Shown: one piece after another, positions 1 to 9,698 of the stretch | How positions within the stretch are numbered: position 1 is the first letter of the stretch | How the letters are laid out: each line of letters opens with the position of its first letter | Position numbers and translations under genes: made by a program | The notes under the pieces: generated by a model | What the model saw: only the letters and a program-made list of their open reading frames with translations | Database searches by the model: none | What the model was told of the DNA's origin: nothing | Assembly (NCBI RefSeq): GCF_002797395.1 | Contig: NZ_KZ454943.1 | Span: 1,533,768 to 1,597,767, forward strand | Length of the DNA stretch: 64,000 bases | Source of the DNA: Bacillus solitudinis | GTDB lineage: Bacteria > Bacillota > Bacilli > Bacillales > Bacillaceae_D | Direction: 5' to 3'

Positions 1-283
1 TCATATGATTAAAGGTTAAGACAATTCCGCCTTGAGTAGGGCAAGTCCCTGCACTTAAATTGGTTCCAGAACCGCGTGGAATAAGGGGAATTCCAGCATC
101 GTTACAAATTTTTAAAATGCCTTGGACATGTTCCTTCGTTTCAGGCATGATAACAGCATCAGGCATTGCTTGAAAGTTCGGCGTTGCGTCATAGGAATAA
201 ACAAGTCTTGCTTCATTTGTATCTTTGAAATTTGTATTCCCCACAAGTTTAATTAGCTTTCTTCTTATTTTTTTGTCTAACAA
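1..283 (-). CDS. glcD: Glycolate oxidase subunit GlcD, N-terminal part (cut by window edge)
   Basis: Only the first 94 codons are present; the rest lies beyond base 1. The translation carries the FAD-binding motif of the VAO/PCMH fold (RGSGTNLSAGT, about residues 72-82) after a YSYDAT segment typical of GlcD and D-lactate dehydrogenase-type flavoproteins. The likely start is TTG at 283, with an AGGGAGAGG ribosome site five bases upstream; no ATG fits. The family oxidises glycolate to glyoxylate, usually with GlcE/GlcF-type partners. A terminator separates it from the gene at 447, so it has its own promoter. Inference: it may consume glycolate made by the apionate pathway encoded at 16-20 kb. 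A D-lactate or other 2-hydroxyacid dehydrogenase of the same family cannot be excluded from this fragment. Confidence 0.8.
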   Translation of the reverse strand, partial: MLDKKIRRKLIKLVGNTNFKDTNEARLVYSYDATPNFQAMPDAVIMPETKEHVQGILKICNDAGIPLIPRGSGTNLSAGTCPTQGGIVLTFNHM

Positions 284-398
284 AGTGACCTCTCCCTTCA
301 TTATATTTAGTATAAACAGAGTACGTCGAACTAACTATGTACATAACCACTAACTTACGTCTATTTCTCGATGTTTTTTTGTGTAAAGATACAAAGAA

Positions 399-437
399 GC
401 CCAACGTTATTAATTCAAAGGATTAATAACGTTGGGC
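399..437 (-). terminator. Rho-independent terminator of the GH95/GH29 operon
   Basis: A perfect 16-bp inverted repeat (399-414 with 422-437, 7-base loop) lies ten bases past the stop of the gene at 447. In the minus direction it is followed by a T-rich stretch. It ends the operon that starts at 11592. Confidence 0.85.
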
Positions 438-446
438 CTCAAGCCA

Positions 447-1349
447 TTACTCATTCGGGAAATTAATTGCCAACTTTGCATACATATCTTCTAAGGTATA
501 CCGAGCATCAATATAATCATAAACACGGATTTGTCGTTCTTGTTGATAATGGATATAATTCATGTCGTTCGTCACCAACGGGGCTGGTCTCATTTGATAA
601 TCAAAGCGATGAGCATCGAGTAGCAAGCTAATCGCTGGAGAATCACCCATTGACCAACTTTCGCCAAATGGCCAACGTCCTGACGTTAATTTCTCATTTA
701 ATTCTACAAGCTGTTGGAATAGATAGTTTCCAATTTCTCCGTATGGTTGTACTTTATGCTGTAACTCTGCAATACTAACGCGTATACCTGAATATGCAGG
801 TTTAGGTACTTGCCATAGCTCAAGATTCGCCTTAAATACAACATTTACTGCATGAATATCATTACTCAGATTAAATTCATCTGCCCCATGTGGCCAAGCC
901 CCACCACCAATCCAAATGGCAGTTAGCCTCCCAGATATATCTGGATTTTGTAAGTAGGCTGAGGCAAGATCTGTAATCGGCCCTAGAAAAACGACAAATA
1001 ATGGTCTTGGATCGTCTTTCAATGCTTCTTTAATAATGAGTGAAGATCCTTCTGACATTTCGGCTGTCTGTTCATCGGTTAATCCACGTGTGGCGCCCCT
1101 CACCACTGGTATGTCATCACAGGTCATTAAATCTAAGACATGTTTTATTTCTCGATAGCTCTTCTCCATCGAATCCAAGTCTCTTTCGGTACCGTAATGT
1201 GCCGCTATGATTCCTTCGATTTGAAAAAGTGGTGTTAATACTGCATGGACAATTGCAAATTGATCATCAGCCTCGTTCTTCGCATCAGAATTGATAATTA
1301 AACGGATTTTCTTCTGAGGCGGCACGTTAAACTTATACTTGAGATTCAT
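447..1349 (-). CDS. Nucleoside-hydrolase-fold protein in a glycan operon
   Basis: The 300-residue protein has the inosine/uridine-preferring nucleoside hydrolase fold. The N-terminal motif reads NSDAKNEADDQFA (about 20-32) in place of the usual D-x-D-P-G-x-D-D, so the paired aspartates that hold calcium are only partly kept. The FLGPITDLA segment (about 120-128) and IWIGGGA (about 145-151) are standard for the fold. ATG at 1349 follows a GGAGGAGG site. It is the last gene of the operon, 13 bases after the gene at 1363. Family members cleave N-ribosides of nucleosides. Here the neighbours handle plant oligosaccharides, so I infer action on a furanoside (apiose or arabinose) rather than on nucleosides; this is untested. 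Confidence 0.7.
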   Translation of the reverse strand: MNLKYKFNVPPQKKIRLIINSDAKNEADDQFAIVHAVLTPLFQIEGIIAAHYGTERDLDSMEKSYREIKHVLDLMTCDDIPVVRGATRGLTDEQTAEMSEGSSLIIKEALKDDPRPLFVVFLGPITDLASAYLQNPDISGRLTAIWIGGGAWPHGADEFNLSNDIHAVNVVFKANLELWQVPKPAYSGIRVSIAELQHKVQPYGEIGNYLFQQLVELNEKLTSGRWPFGESWSMGDSPAISLLLDAHRFDYQMRPAPLVTNDMNYIHYQQERQIRVYDYIDARYTLEDMYAKLAINFPNE

Positions 1350-1362
1350 TATTTCCTCCTCC

Positions 1363-3021
1363 TTACTCCTTTATCGTTCTTCTTTCAAAGTTCAGTTCGA
1401 AGCCATCTTGATCTGATGGATATATTCTTAGTTCTTCATCACCAAAACGCTGCATCCAACATTGGTCGGTACCGAGAAACGGACGCATTGTTTCATGTAC
1501 AGACGAGTCTTCTAGAAAATTTTCAGTGACCAACCATACCCCTTCACCAACTCTCCTACTTTCAGACCAACTCTCTGTGGTGAGCCACTGGGCAATAATA
1601 ACAGTAGAGCCGTTCTCCGCTTTTTTTCTAAGCGCAGCTAGCGATTCTAAGGAAATTCTTGTGCCCGCTGCAATTAATAATTTTGGATTCCCTAATTGGA
1701 TCTCTTTGACAAATTCATCGTACACAACAACATTGTTTACTGGATAAAATAGCGGGTGTTCTCGGTCCCCATCCCAAATTCTCCCATTCCTAAGGGGGAA
1801 CTTCTCCAATGGAACTTCTTCTTTTAAGCGATGCCTGGGAAAGTCATAACCCGAGATATGCATACAGCTTCCGTGCGGAGGAATTTTCTTATGACTAAGT
1901 AAATGCCATACGTGAAAAATACTTTGCGACTTTTCCCAGCCAACTAACTGACGGTTTCCAAATAACCGTGTATTTTGTCCATAATTACTATCATCTGAGT
2001 GAATAAAGACAATATCAGGATTTACTTGTCTATGGTTCCACTGTAATCGATTTTCGGGAATGTACTTATGAACAAATTCATCCCAAACTTCCCCAAAAAC
2101 AGTTTTGCTGAACGTCGCATTTTCATACTTCAGGAGTACATCAATATTTTCTGTAAAAAGATGACTCGGTCTCATGAGATAACTCATCCTTAATGCAGAT
2201 GCGTACTCCCCAGGTGAGTGACCGGGGAAACCTGAGGTCCGAATAAACCACTCTCCTACGTCAGGTCCCCATAAATCTACGCATATCCACATGTCTTTCC
2301 CATATTGCTTCGCTGCACCTAGAGCTGTTGATAATTGTAAAGACTGAAAGGATTCTTTCATTGTTTTTGGACAGACGACCATCCCACCTCGTGCTTGGGT
2401 ATGGAACATTACTGGAAAAACTTGTTCGGTTACTAAAGGGATAGTATTCGTTTGCATGCCTTCTTTTCTTATTAACTCCTCCGTATGCTTTACTCTGTTC
2501 GCAACGGCTTTAGTAACCTTTCGGGCGGCCTGGTCTAATGTTAAGCCATCCGTTTTGGCCCAGTGAGGAAAAAAACCATCTTTACGATATTGACTTGCAT
2601 TGATTTGTAAATGCTCTGGTTCATCGTATAATAATCCAATTAATCTGCCACTTCGCGCTGCTTCAGCAATCACAGAATCAGGAACATCATACCGGTTCGT
2701 TCCTTCCACATATGGACCATTAATATTTCCATATTCATTCCCTATACATATGTCCATTCCATAGTTCACCATATCTCCAATAACTTCTGATTGTCCTACT
2801 AAGCTAGGAAACATGTGATGAACATAAAATTCAGCTCCCATGCCTTGCATCTCTTTCACAAAGCTCCTTGGGGTTGGTGTGGCATCTTGGGATGGGTAAA
2901 CTTTTCCCGTGCCTGTTCTCATAATATTATCAGATTGCTCTTTAGCCCAAGAATCCTGCCAGGCAACGACTGGCCCTTGAAGTCCCAGTTTTGTTTTATG
3001 ATTGGTTCGTTTTTTTGCCAT
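1363..3021 (-). CDS. Unrecognised TIM-barrel-like protein, candidate glycoside hydrolase
   Basis: I do not recognise the family. The 552-residue protein has no signal peptide. Its pattern suggests an (alpha/beta)8 barrel in the first two thirds, with acidic segments such as YDEPEH (about 133-138) and DLWGPDVGEW (about 248-257), followed by a Rossmann-like tail (PKLLIAAGTRISL, about 440-452) like the trimerisation-type domains of GH42-like enzymes. The start chosen is ATG at 3021, behind GGAGATGG; the upstream in-frame extension lacks a ribosome site. It lies between the GH29 and nucleoside-hydrolase-fold genes of one operon, so a cytoplasmic role in cutting or rearranging imported oligosaccharide is likely. 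A non-catalytic role is possible. Confidence 0.5.
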   Translation of the reverse strand: MAKKRTNHKTKLGLQGPVVAWQDSWAKEQSDNIMRTGTGKVYPSQDATPTPRSFVKEMQGMGAEFYVHHMFPSLVGQSEVIGDMVNYGMDICIGNEYGNINGPYVEGTNRYDVPDSVIAEAARSGRLIGLLYDEPEHLQINASQYRKDGFFPHWAKTDGLTLDQAARKVTKAVANRVKHTEELIRKEGMQTNTIPLVTEQVFPVMFHTQARGGMVVCPKTMKESFQSLQLSTALGAAKQYGKDMWICVDLWGPDVGEWFIRTSGFPGHSPGEYASALRMSYLMRPSHLFTENIDVLLKYENATFSKTVFGEVWDEFVHKYIPENRLQWNHRQVNPDIVFIHSDDSNYGQNTRLFGNRQLVGWEKSQSIFHVWHLLSHKKIPPHGSCMHISGYDFPRHRLKEEVPLEKFPLRNGRIWDGDREHPLFYPVNNVVVYDEFVKEIQLGNPKLLIAAGTRISLESLAALRKKAENGSTVIIAQWLTTESWSESRRVGEGVWLVTENFLEDSSVHETMRPFLGTDQCWMQRFGDEELRIYPSDQDGFELNFERRTIKE

Positions 3022-3064
3022 TATTCCATCTCCTATGAAAAGCATGTTTCATGGAACTCTCGCC

Positions 3065-4363
3065 TTACCTCAAGAATAATTCAATAACTGGCACAGTTAC
3101 ATTTGGTTTCTTAATAGGAAGCTGTAATGTTAATGTATCCTGTGGTCTGCCTTCATTAAAGGCCCCTGCCTCCATCGACATTTCCTGTTTACCTTCAATC
3201 ATCTTGACTTCTGAAGCATCGTTAACCAATTGTGCATACTCGACCTTTCCTGAAAAGCCTGGAAGATGTAGATGTTTAAATGGCCAGTTAAACACGTGTA
3301 GATACAATCGCTTTTTACTAGGATTATAGGTTAAGCGACAATCTTGTGGACTAACAAAGGATTCAGGTGCTGCCGTACATCCATAAATGGATTGATTATG
3401 TCTCTTCATCCACTCACCAATCCCTTTCAACCTATCAATAGCTCGTTCGTCAAATTCCCCACGGCCAGTTGGTCCAACATTTAATAGTAAGTTCCCGCCT
3501 TTGGCTACAGTATCAATTAGCATTTGGATAAGCGTATCAACACTTTTCCAAGACTCCTCGTCTCGATAATAACCCCAAGAACCGCTAAACGTATGGCAAG
3601 CCTCCCACACTACTCGTTTTCCATTTACTTTAATCCATTCTCTCGGCTGATATTGTTCTGGTGTCGTGATATCGCCTTTTATCTGCAATCGATCATTAAG
3701 CATAATTTGCGGCTGTAGTTCACGTATTAATTTTACAAGCTTATCACTTTGCCACTCCTCTTTCCCTTTTCCTGGAAAACCTTCTAATGAAGGAATCGAA
3801 AAGTCATAGAACATTACATCTATCTTTCCATAATCACTGAGTAGCTCCTTTGTTTGACCGAATAGATAATCAATGTATTTTTGAAAATCTCGTTCTTTAC
3901 TCTGTTTTAGAAACTCTTCATCGTATCGCAGGGGATGCTTTACATCGACCGTGTAATGAGGATGATGCCAATCTAGTAAGGAATAGTACAAGCCCGCCTT
4001 TATATCTTTTTCACGAAATGCATCAAGCATCGGTCTAAGTAAATCACGTCCAGTTGGCGTATTCGTTGACTTGTAATCTGTTAGTTTTGAATCCCATAAG
4101 CAAAAGCCTTCATGATGCTTAGTCGTGACAACAAAATATTTCATCCCTGCGTCTGCAGCTAACTGCGCCCATAACTTTGGGTCATACATATCGGGATCAA
4201 AGTGTTTAAAATACTTTTGGTATTGCTCACTGTTCATAAATTCACGAGATTTCAACCATTCATGCCTTGCTCCAAGTGTGTAAAGCCCCCAATGAATATA
4301 CATTCCAAATCGATCATGGGTAAACCATCTAGAATCCCCAACTGTTTTTTCTACTTCAAACAT
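3065..4363 (-). CDS. GH29 alpha-L-fucosidase
   Basis: The 432-residue protein has GH29 hallmarks: [12 protein letters not shown] near the N-terminus, [13 protein letters not shown] (histidine pair), a barrel strand ending in DVMFYDF that carries the probable nucleophile Asp, and [14 protein letters not shown] near the barrel end, with a beta-sandwich C-terminus. There is no signal peptide, so it acts on imported material. The start is ATG at 4363 behind GGAGGTTGAAGG, overlapping the last codons of the GH95 gene, which implies translational coupling. GH29 removes alpha-L-fucose (some members alpha-L-galactose) from plant glycans. RG-II carries 2-O-methyl-fucose and L-galactose; which sugar this enzyme takes is not visible. 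Confidence 0.85.
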   Translation of the reverse strand: MFEVEKTVGDSRWFTHDRFGMYIHWGLYTLGARHEWLKSREFMNSEQYQKYFKHFDPDMYDPKLWAQLAADAGMKYFVVTTKHHEGFCLWDSKLTDYKSTNTPTGRDLLRPMLDAFREKDIKAGLYYSLLDWHHPHYTVDVKHPLRYDEEFLKQSKERDFQKYIDYLFGQTKELLSDYGKIDVMFYDFSIPSLEGFPGKGKEEWQSDKLVKLIRELQPQIMLNDRLQIKGDITTPEQYQPREWIKVNGKRVVWEACHTFSGSWGYYRDEESWKSVDTLIQMLIDTVAKGGNLLLNVGPTGRGEFDERAIDRLKGIGEWMKRHNQSIYGCTAAPESFVSPQDCRLTYNPSKKRLYLHVFNWPFKHLHLPGFSGKVEYAQLVNDASEVKMIEGKQEMSMEAGAFNEGRPQDTLTLQLPIKKPNVTVPVIELFLR

Positions 4364-6761
4364 TTCCTTCAACCTCCATAATTGTTTTAGAAAATAATTG
4401 ATAGGCTTTGCCTGATTCTGTTTGAAAAACGTACACATTGTCATCATTATGATAAGAAATAGGCGTACCCTCGCAGAGAATTTGGAAGGATTTATTCACT
4501 TTGATACGACATAGACCTCCTAAATCAGATTTAATTTCTGCTGATTTTAGCTTTCCATCGTCCCAACTAAGATTCACCTCAAAGCCATGTCGTGCCCGCA
4601 GACCCCTTACCTTCCCTGTTGGCCATGCCTTCGGAAGAGCTGGCAGCAAATGAATCATCTCTTCATGGGATTGTAGAAGCATCTCTGCAATTCCGGCTGT
4701 CGCACCAAAATTTCCATCAATTTGAAAGGGGGGATGGGCATCGAAGAGGTTAAGATAGACTCCTCCCCGGTGGAAATTTGTTTCAGCATTCTCTTCTACA
4801 AGTTGAAGTAAATTTGAAAGTAAGCCCAACGCACGATCTCCATTTCGAAAACGAGCCCACAAGCACACCTTCCACCCTAAACTCCAGCCAGTTCCTTCAT
4901 CTCCGCGTCGTTCGAGAGATGTTAAAGCTGCGTGAAAAAGCTCTGGATTCTTTCTCGTTATTTGATAACCTGGATAAACGCCATATAAATGTGAAACATG
5001 TCGATGGTGTTTATCCTCGTCTTGAAAATCCTCAGACCATTCCTGTAGCTGTCCGTATCGCCCAACTTGCATTGGGAGTAAGCAATTTCTTGCTTGTTGT
5101 AATTCTTCATAGAACAGTCGATCCGTTTCTAACACAACTGATGCCTTCATACAATTTGTAAAAAGCTCCCAAATCAAGGAGGAATCCATTGTTGTTGCTT
5201 GACTTAGGGCCGCTTTGTGACCGTCTTCCGTCAGAAAATTATGTTCGGGTGATGTTGAAGGAGAAGTAATGAGATTTCCTTTCCCGTCCTCAACTAACCA
5301 ATCTAAGTAAAACAGAGCAGCATCTTTCATTAGAGGATAGCTATGCTCCTTTAGATATTGTTTATCCTGATTAAATAAGTAATGCTCCCATAAATGTTGA
5401 CAAAGCCATGCCGCTGCCATTGGCCAGTTTGCCCAAAGAGGATTTCCATGTCCATAATCTCCAGCTGGTGCTGATTGTCTCCATATATCTGAGTTATGAT
5501 GAGCTAACCACCCACGGCATCCATAATTTATCTCCGCTGTTTCTTTCCCATTTTCCGCAAGCTCAGAAATAAACCGTAACAGTGGCTCATGGCATTCTGA
5601 TAAATTACATACTTCTGCAGGCCAATAATTCATTTGAGCATTTATATTCAATGTATAATTACAGCTCCACATTGGTCTAACTTCATGATTCCAAATTCCT
5701 TGCAGGTTTGCTGGTTGCGTACCTGGTCTTGAACTAGATATCATCAAATAACGACCGTATTGAAAAAGAAGTTCAATTAATTTAGGGTCATTCGCTCCAT
5801 ATCTTGTTAATCGTTGGTCAGTTGTTGTCTGTTCGGGTACAGGCGATTCCCCTAACTGAAGAGCTACCCGTTGATATAATACCTGATAATCGTCTTTATG
5901 ATTTTGTAGCAATTCTTTATAGGACTTGCAAGAAGCCGACTTAACATCTCGCTTTGCGTTCAACCCCGGATCCTTTCCCTCGGTACCTGGACATTTGTCA
6001 AAGCCGTTAAAACTAGTTGCCCCCGAAAAAATGAGCAGGGCATTTGTTGCTCCATGTATATGGATACCGTTATTGTCTATGGAGAATTGTCCTTTATCGT
6101 CTACTTTCACCTCGAGTCTGCCTTCAAATCTCATCGCTTTTGTCGTGGTCTTTTCTCCATACTTCACTGGTTCGTCCGTATGATAATAATTTGGGTCGAC
6201 ATTTTCAGGACAGACCCCTTTAATTAAAAGGGCCTGTTCTGTTGAAATTTGAGTAGAATGAAGTTTGCTAGTTAGGGTCGCTTTAAAATTAAGCATGCCT
6301 TTTTTGCTTGCACTCACACGCACAACAATGACCTGATCAGGAAATGAGGAAAAGACTTCTCTCGTGTATTCAACCTCACCAATTTGGTAATTCACTTTAA
6401 CAATCGCATCTTCTAGACTTAATTCCCGGTAATACTTTCTCGTTAAATTCCCATGATAGAAATGTAAATGCAAATCACCAAAGGGTTGATAACTTTGGGT
6501 ATAGGGACCCATCATCGACGATTTACTAATTTTTTCAGCTTGTTCATACTCTCCTTTTGAAATCAAGCTTCTTATTTCTGGTAACATCTTTTTTGACTTT
6601 GGATTATTCCAGTCTTTTGGAAAGCCAGACCACAGCGTGTCTTCATTCAACTGAATTCGTTCCTGTTCAACTCCTCCAAATATCATTGCACCTAGTCGAC
6701 CATTTCCAATTGGAAGAGCTTCAGTCCAAGAGCAAGCCGGCTTATCATACATTAATTTCAA
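4356..6761 (-). CDS. GH95 alpha-L-fucosidase / alpha-L-galactosidase
   Basis: The protein of about 801 residues shows the GH95 N-terminal signature ([17 protein letters not shown], then NEDTLWSG), the (alpha/alpha)6 core motifs ([30 protein letters not shown]) and a C-terminal sandwich. The start is best placed at TTG 6761, nine bases after AGGAGG; ATG 6752 is the alternative and the longer upstream extension has no ribosome site. No signal peptide is present. Known GH95 enzymes remove alpha-1,2-L-fucose or, in Bacteroides RG-II degradation, L-galactose. Beside the apionate genes an L-galactosidase role is attractive but inferred. The stop overlaps the GH29 start. Confidence 0.88.
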   Translation of the reverse strand: MKLMYDKPACSWTEALPIGNGRLGAMIFGGVEQERIQLNEDTLWSGFPKDWNNPKSKKMLPEIRSLISKGEYEQAEKISKSSMMGPYTQSYQPFGDLHLHFYHGNLTRKYYRELSLEDAIVKVNYQIGEVEYTREVFSSFPDQVIVVRVSASKKGMLNFKATLTSKLHSTQISTEQALLIKGVCPENVDPNYYHTDEPVKYGEKTTTKAMRFEGRLEVKVDDKGQFSIDNNGIHIHGATNALLIFSGATSFNGFDKCPGTEGKDPGLNAKRDVKSASCKSYKELLQNHKDDYQVLYQRVALQLGESPVPEQTTTDQRLTRYGANDPKLIELLFQYGRYLMISSSRPGTQPANLQGIWNHEVRPMWSCNYTLNINAQMNYWPAEVCNLSECHEPLLRFISELAENGKETAEINYGCRGWLAHHNSDIWRQSAPAGDYGHGNPLWANWPMAAAWLCQHLWEHYLFNQDKQYLKEHSYPLMKDAALFYLDWLVEDGKGNLITSPSTSPEHNFLTEDGHKAALSQATTMDSSLIWELFTNCMKASVVLETDRLFYEELQQARNCLLPMQVGRYGQLQEWSEDFQDEDKHHRHVSHLYGVYPGYQITRKNPELFHAALTSLERRGDEGTGWSLGWKVCLWARFRNGDRALGLLSNLLQLVEENAETNFHRGGVYLNLFDAHPPFQIDGNFGATAGIAEMLLQSHEEMIHLLPALPKAWPTGKVRGLRARHGFEVNLSWDDGKLKSAEIKSDLGGLCRIKVNKSFQILCEGTPISYHNDDNVYVFQTESGKAYQLFSKTIMEVEGNV

Positions 6762-6798
6762 TTCTCTCAACCTCCTGTATTTCTGAGTTTCAGAGATA

Positions 6799-7899
6799 CT
6801 AATTTTTGTAGTACTCAGCAAGCTCATATTCCTCTAAAATATCTTGTACCCTTACGAGCGAACCACCCATTTGTGCACTTTTTTGCATCGCTTCCATAAC
6901 TGCAATCGTTCGAACTCCTTCCGTTACATTAGGTAGGGGTGTTTTCCCTTCATCTAAGCAGGTAGCAAAATATTCAATGTAATTTTGATACTCCCCTGCA
7001 TGATGACTCTCCCCCTCAAAGCGAAAGAAATACCCATGTTTTTCATCAAAGTTATTCTTCTTCTTGCCTTCCCCAGAAAAATGAGTATAGTAATCTAAGT
7101 TTAAATATTCGGAACGTGTGGTCCCCCTGGTTCCTCTTAGGGTACAACCAATTGAAGGCTCAACCTCTCTACCCAATGTAGGTAATGTATAATTTCCTGA
7201 AACTGTTGCAATTCGTCCATCCGAATCTCTCAATAAAAACCTCATATTATCCCAGACATCAATACCTTGCTCTTTACTTGTTTTACTAACACGCCCGAAT
7301 CCTACGACCTCTTCTACTTCAGGCATATACCAACGAACCAAATCGACCGCATGAATCATAAAATTGTACATCCAACTAAAACCTTTATCCTTACTCCAGT
7401 CTCTTTTTAAAAACCATCTACCATCTGTAATATAATGGGCTTCCATTGTTTGCAATTCACCATGCTTCCCTTCTTCAAAGTCTTTCCTTTGGTGAATCAT
7501 TGGCTCATAAAAACGTGAACTTTGACCAACAAACACCTTCTTCTGGGTCTCTTCAACCAACTGTATTAATTCCTTGGCATCACCTAATGAAACTAGAAGT
7601 GGCTTCGTACAAATCACATGCTTTCCTGCCAGTAATGCCTGTTTAATATGAGTAAAATGCAATTGATCAGGTGTATAAATAGCAATAACCTCAATTTCCT
7701 CATCTGCAAGCAGTTCACGATAATCTTTCGTCCAGTGAGGGAAATTAAATTCCTCTGCTCGTTCAATACAAACAGTTTCATTTAAATCACATACTTTTAT
7801 TAACTCCCACTGCGAGCTTTGTAAAGTCGCAGACATAATACTACGACCTTCCCCTAAACCAACAACACCGATTTTATAAATTTTTTTGGTCAAAACCAT
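6799..7899 (-). CDS. Gfo/Idh/MocA family sugar oxidoreductase
   Basis: The 366-residue protein begins with a Rossmann nucleotide site ([10 protein letters not shown], about 12-21) and continues with [17 protein letters not shown] and the catalytic-lysine motif as CTKPLL (usually EKP), then the Gfo/Idh/MocA C-terminal alpha/beta domain. It uses NAD(P). It lies between the importer and GH95 in one operon, so it probably oxidises a sugar released by these enzymes. Characterised D-apiose dehydrogenase (ApsD) is, to my recollection, also of this family, and the pathway encoded at 16-19 kb needs an apiose-oxidising step; this gene is therefore a candidate. A fucose, galactose or rhamnose dehydrogenase is equally compatible with the sequence. 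Confidence 0.8.
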   Translation of the reverse strand: MVLTKKIYKIGVVGLGEGRSIMSATLQSSQWELIKVCDLNETVCIERAEEFNFPHWTKDYRELLADEEIEVIAIYTPDQLHFTHIKQALLAGKHVICTKPLLVSLGDAKELIQLVEETQKKVFVGQSSRFYEPMIHQRKDFEEGKHGELQTMEAHYITDGRWFLKRDWSKDKGFSWMYNFMIHAVDLVRWYMPEVEEVVGFGRVSKTSKEQGIDVWDNMRFLLRDSDGRIATVSGNYTLPTLGREVEPSIGCTLRGTRGTTRSEYLNLDYYTHFSGEGKKKNNFDEKHGYFFRFEGESHHAGEYQNYIEYFATCLDEGKTPLPNVTEGVRTIAVMEAMQKSAQMGGSLVRVQDILEEYELAEYYKN

Positions 7900-7953
7900 C
7901 TCTTCCTTTCCTTAATAGAATAGGAGAGGTCTCTTTTTCCTCTCCCAAAAATA

Positions 7954-9633
7954 TTAATTTAACGCATCATAGGCTTCCTGATTCATCTGGAGTAATCGAG
8001 GTAACCCCATATTGTCTAAGTTATGAAGGTAATTATCCCACTCGGTCTCAACATTCATCTCACCTGTAATAAAGCGAGCAAGCATTTGGTCAACATAATC
8101 CTTCACTGTTTTTTCTAAATCAGCCATCTCCATGCTTTGTTCTTCTGTGAAATAGAGAAGTGGAATTTGCATGTCAAGTGGTGCTGCATATGGCATATAG
8201 TTATCTCTTGAATGTTCATATAAGATAACCTCGTTATTTTGAGCCGGATCATCTCCAGCGGACCACGCTAAACGAGTTGCACTATAGTTATAAACAGGAA
8301 CCTTTTGGTACCAATGATTATTAGTAACTGCACCATAAGGAGTAATTAGTTTGTATTTTGCAGGCCCCCCATCAATACCAACCTCATCCGGACCAGCCTC
8401 AACAAAATCCTCGCCCGGGATCCCATTAAAAACTCGGTCCATAATATCTTCATTAAAGAAACCATCGGCCCAACGCAAGGCAACTTCAGCGTGCTCCGTT
8501 GCGCTTGTAATCACAAATTTACCTGTATTTAACTGATAATCATTTTTCACAGCATAGCGAGTACCATCTGGACCTTCTAAAGGAGGCACCGTTGTGTATT
8601 CTAACCATCTACCACTCTCGCTACCAATTTCTGTTGCATTCCCTAAATAAATCCCCGGAAATGCTCCCAAAATAGGACCTTCTGAATTTTCTCCAAGTTG
8701 TCTTAATTGTTGCTCGTCTTGAGTAAAAGATTCCCCAACAAGTAAACCTTCAGAATAAAGCTTATGAAGAAAATTTATTCCTTCCTTCCAACCATCCTGA
8801 TTAAAACTAGCCTTCACTTCACCATTTTCTAAAAACATTCTCGTATGGGGAGTGTACACAAAGGAGTTCATTAGAAACATTTCAACCTGTGTCTCCACTG
8901 CTTTTGTTGACCCAGAACGAATCGCCCCAGCTAATGGAACCTCATCCGCTTTTCCATTGTTATTTGGATCTTGTTCTTTAAATGCTTTTAAAGCTTGGTA
9001 GAATTCCTCGGTTGTTTGTGGAACATCTAGACCGACTTTTTCTAAAAACGGTTCATTCATCCACATTTTCATTGGAACCGAACAATGATAGCACTCATTA
9101 ATTTCAGGGAGGCTGTAGATATTTCCATCTGGAGTGGTTATAGCGCTTAAATATTTGGACTGTTCTTCAAATGCCTGTTTCATAAAAAATCCATGTTCTT
9201 CAATTAAGTCGTTTAATGGCAAAAATACTCCTTGAGGACCATAAATCATTTCCTGTGCTCTCGTAACACCCATTCCTAAAAAGATATCAGGTAAGTCCCC
9301 ACTTGCAAGACGTAAATTTAGCGTTTCAGCCGAACCACCAACCGGCGCAACTTCGAAATTCACTTTGACATTTGTTAATTCTTCATACCACTTTGTAAAT
9401 GCATTTGTTTGAAAATCTTCAACCTTTGAATCACCAGCTATCAAAATAGTAAGTTCAACGGGTTCTTTTACGATAGGAAACGTGCCCGGCTCTGTTAAAT
9501 TAGACTCTGTATCTAGATTCGTATCTGTAGAAGCATCCACAGCCTCTTCTGAAGATGACTCATTCGAACACCCTACTAACAAAACAGAAAATATCAATGC
9601 AATTAACACGCTTAGCCTAGAAACTTTTAACAT
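7954..9633 (-). CDS. ABC transporter solute-binding lipoprotein, LplA/YtcQ type
   Basis: The 559-residue precursor has a lipoprotein signal ending in the lipobox LLVGC (Cys22) and a linker rich in Ser, Thr and acidic residues, then a large extracellular-solute-binding family 1 domain. The length matches LplA/YtcQ, which capture large oligosaccharides; B. subtilis YtcQ serves rhamnogalacturonan fragments. ATG at 9633 follows AGGAGGT. It is the third gene of the operon after two permeases. No ATPase gene is nearby, as is usual for these importers, which share the MsmX-type ATPase encoded elsewhere. Confidence 0.9.
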   Translation of the reverse strand: MLKVSRLSVLIALIFSVLLVGCSNESSSEEAVDASTDTNLDTESNLTEPGTFPIVKEPVELTILIAGDSKVEDFQTNAFTKWYEELTNVKVNFEVAPVGGSAETLNLRLASGDLPDIFLGMGVTRAQEMIYGPQGVFLPLNDLIEEHGFFMKQAFEEQSKYLSAITTPDGNIYSLPEINECYHCSVPMKMWMNEPFLEKVGLDVPQTTEEFYQALKAFKEQDPNNNGKADEVPLAGAIRSGSTKAVETQVEMFLMNSFVYTPHTRMFLENGEVKASFNQDGWKEGINFLHKLYSEGLLVGESFTQDEQQLRQLGENSEGPILGAFPGIYLGNATEIGSESGRWLEYTTVPPLEGPDGTRYAVKNDYQLNTGKFVITSATEHAEVALRWADGFFNEDIMDRVFNGIPGEDFVEAGPDEVGIDGGPAKYKLITPYGAVTNNHWYQKVPVYNYSATRLAWSAGDDPAQNNEVILYEHSRDNYMPYAAPLDMQIPLLYFTEEQSMEMADLEKTVKDYVDQMLARFITGEMNVETEWDNYLHNLDNMGLPRLLQMNQEAYDALN

Positions 9634-9698
9634 AATCCGACCTCCTCAGATAATTTTCAAACTTAATTGTTCACCTGTCTGTCTTAATGCTCAACGCC

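Noticed and set aside
4778..5161. 127-residue plus-strand frame
   Set aside because: Lies wholly opposite the GH95 catalytic domain; long open frame is a by-product of the real gene.
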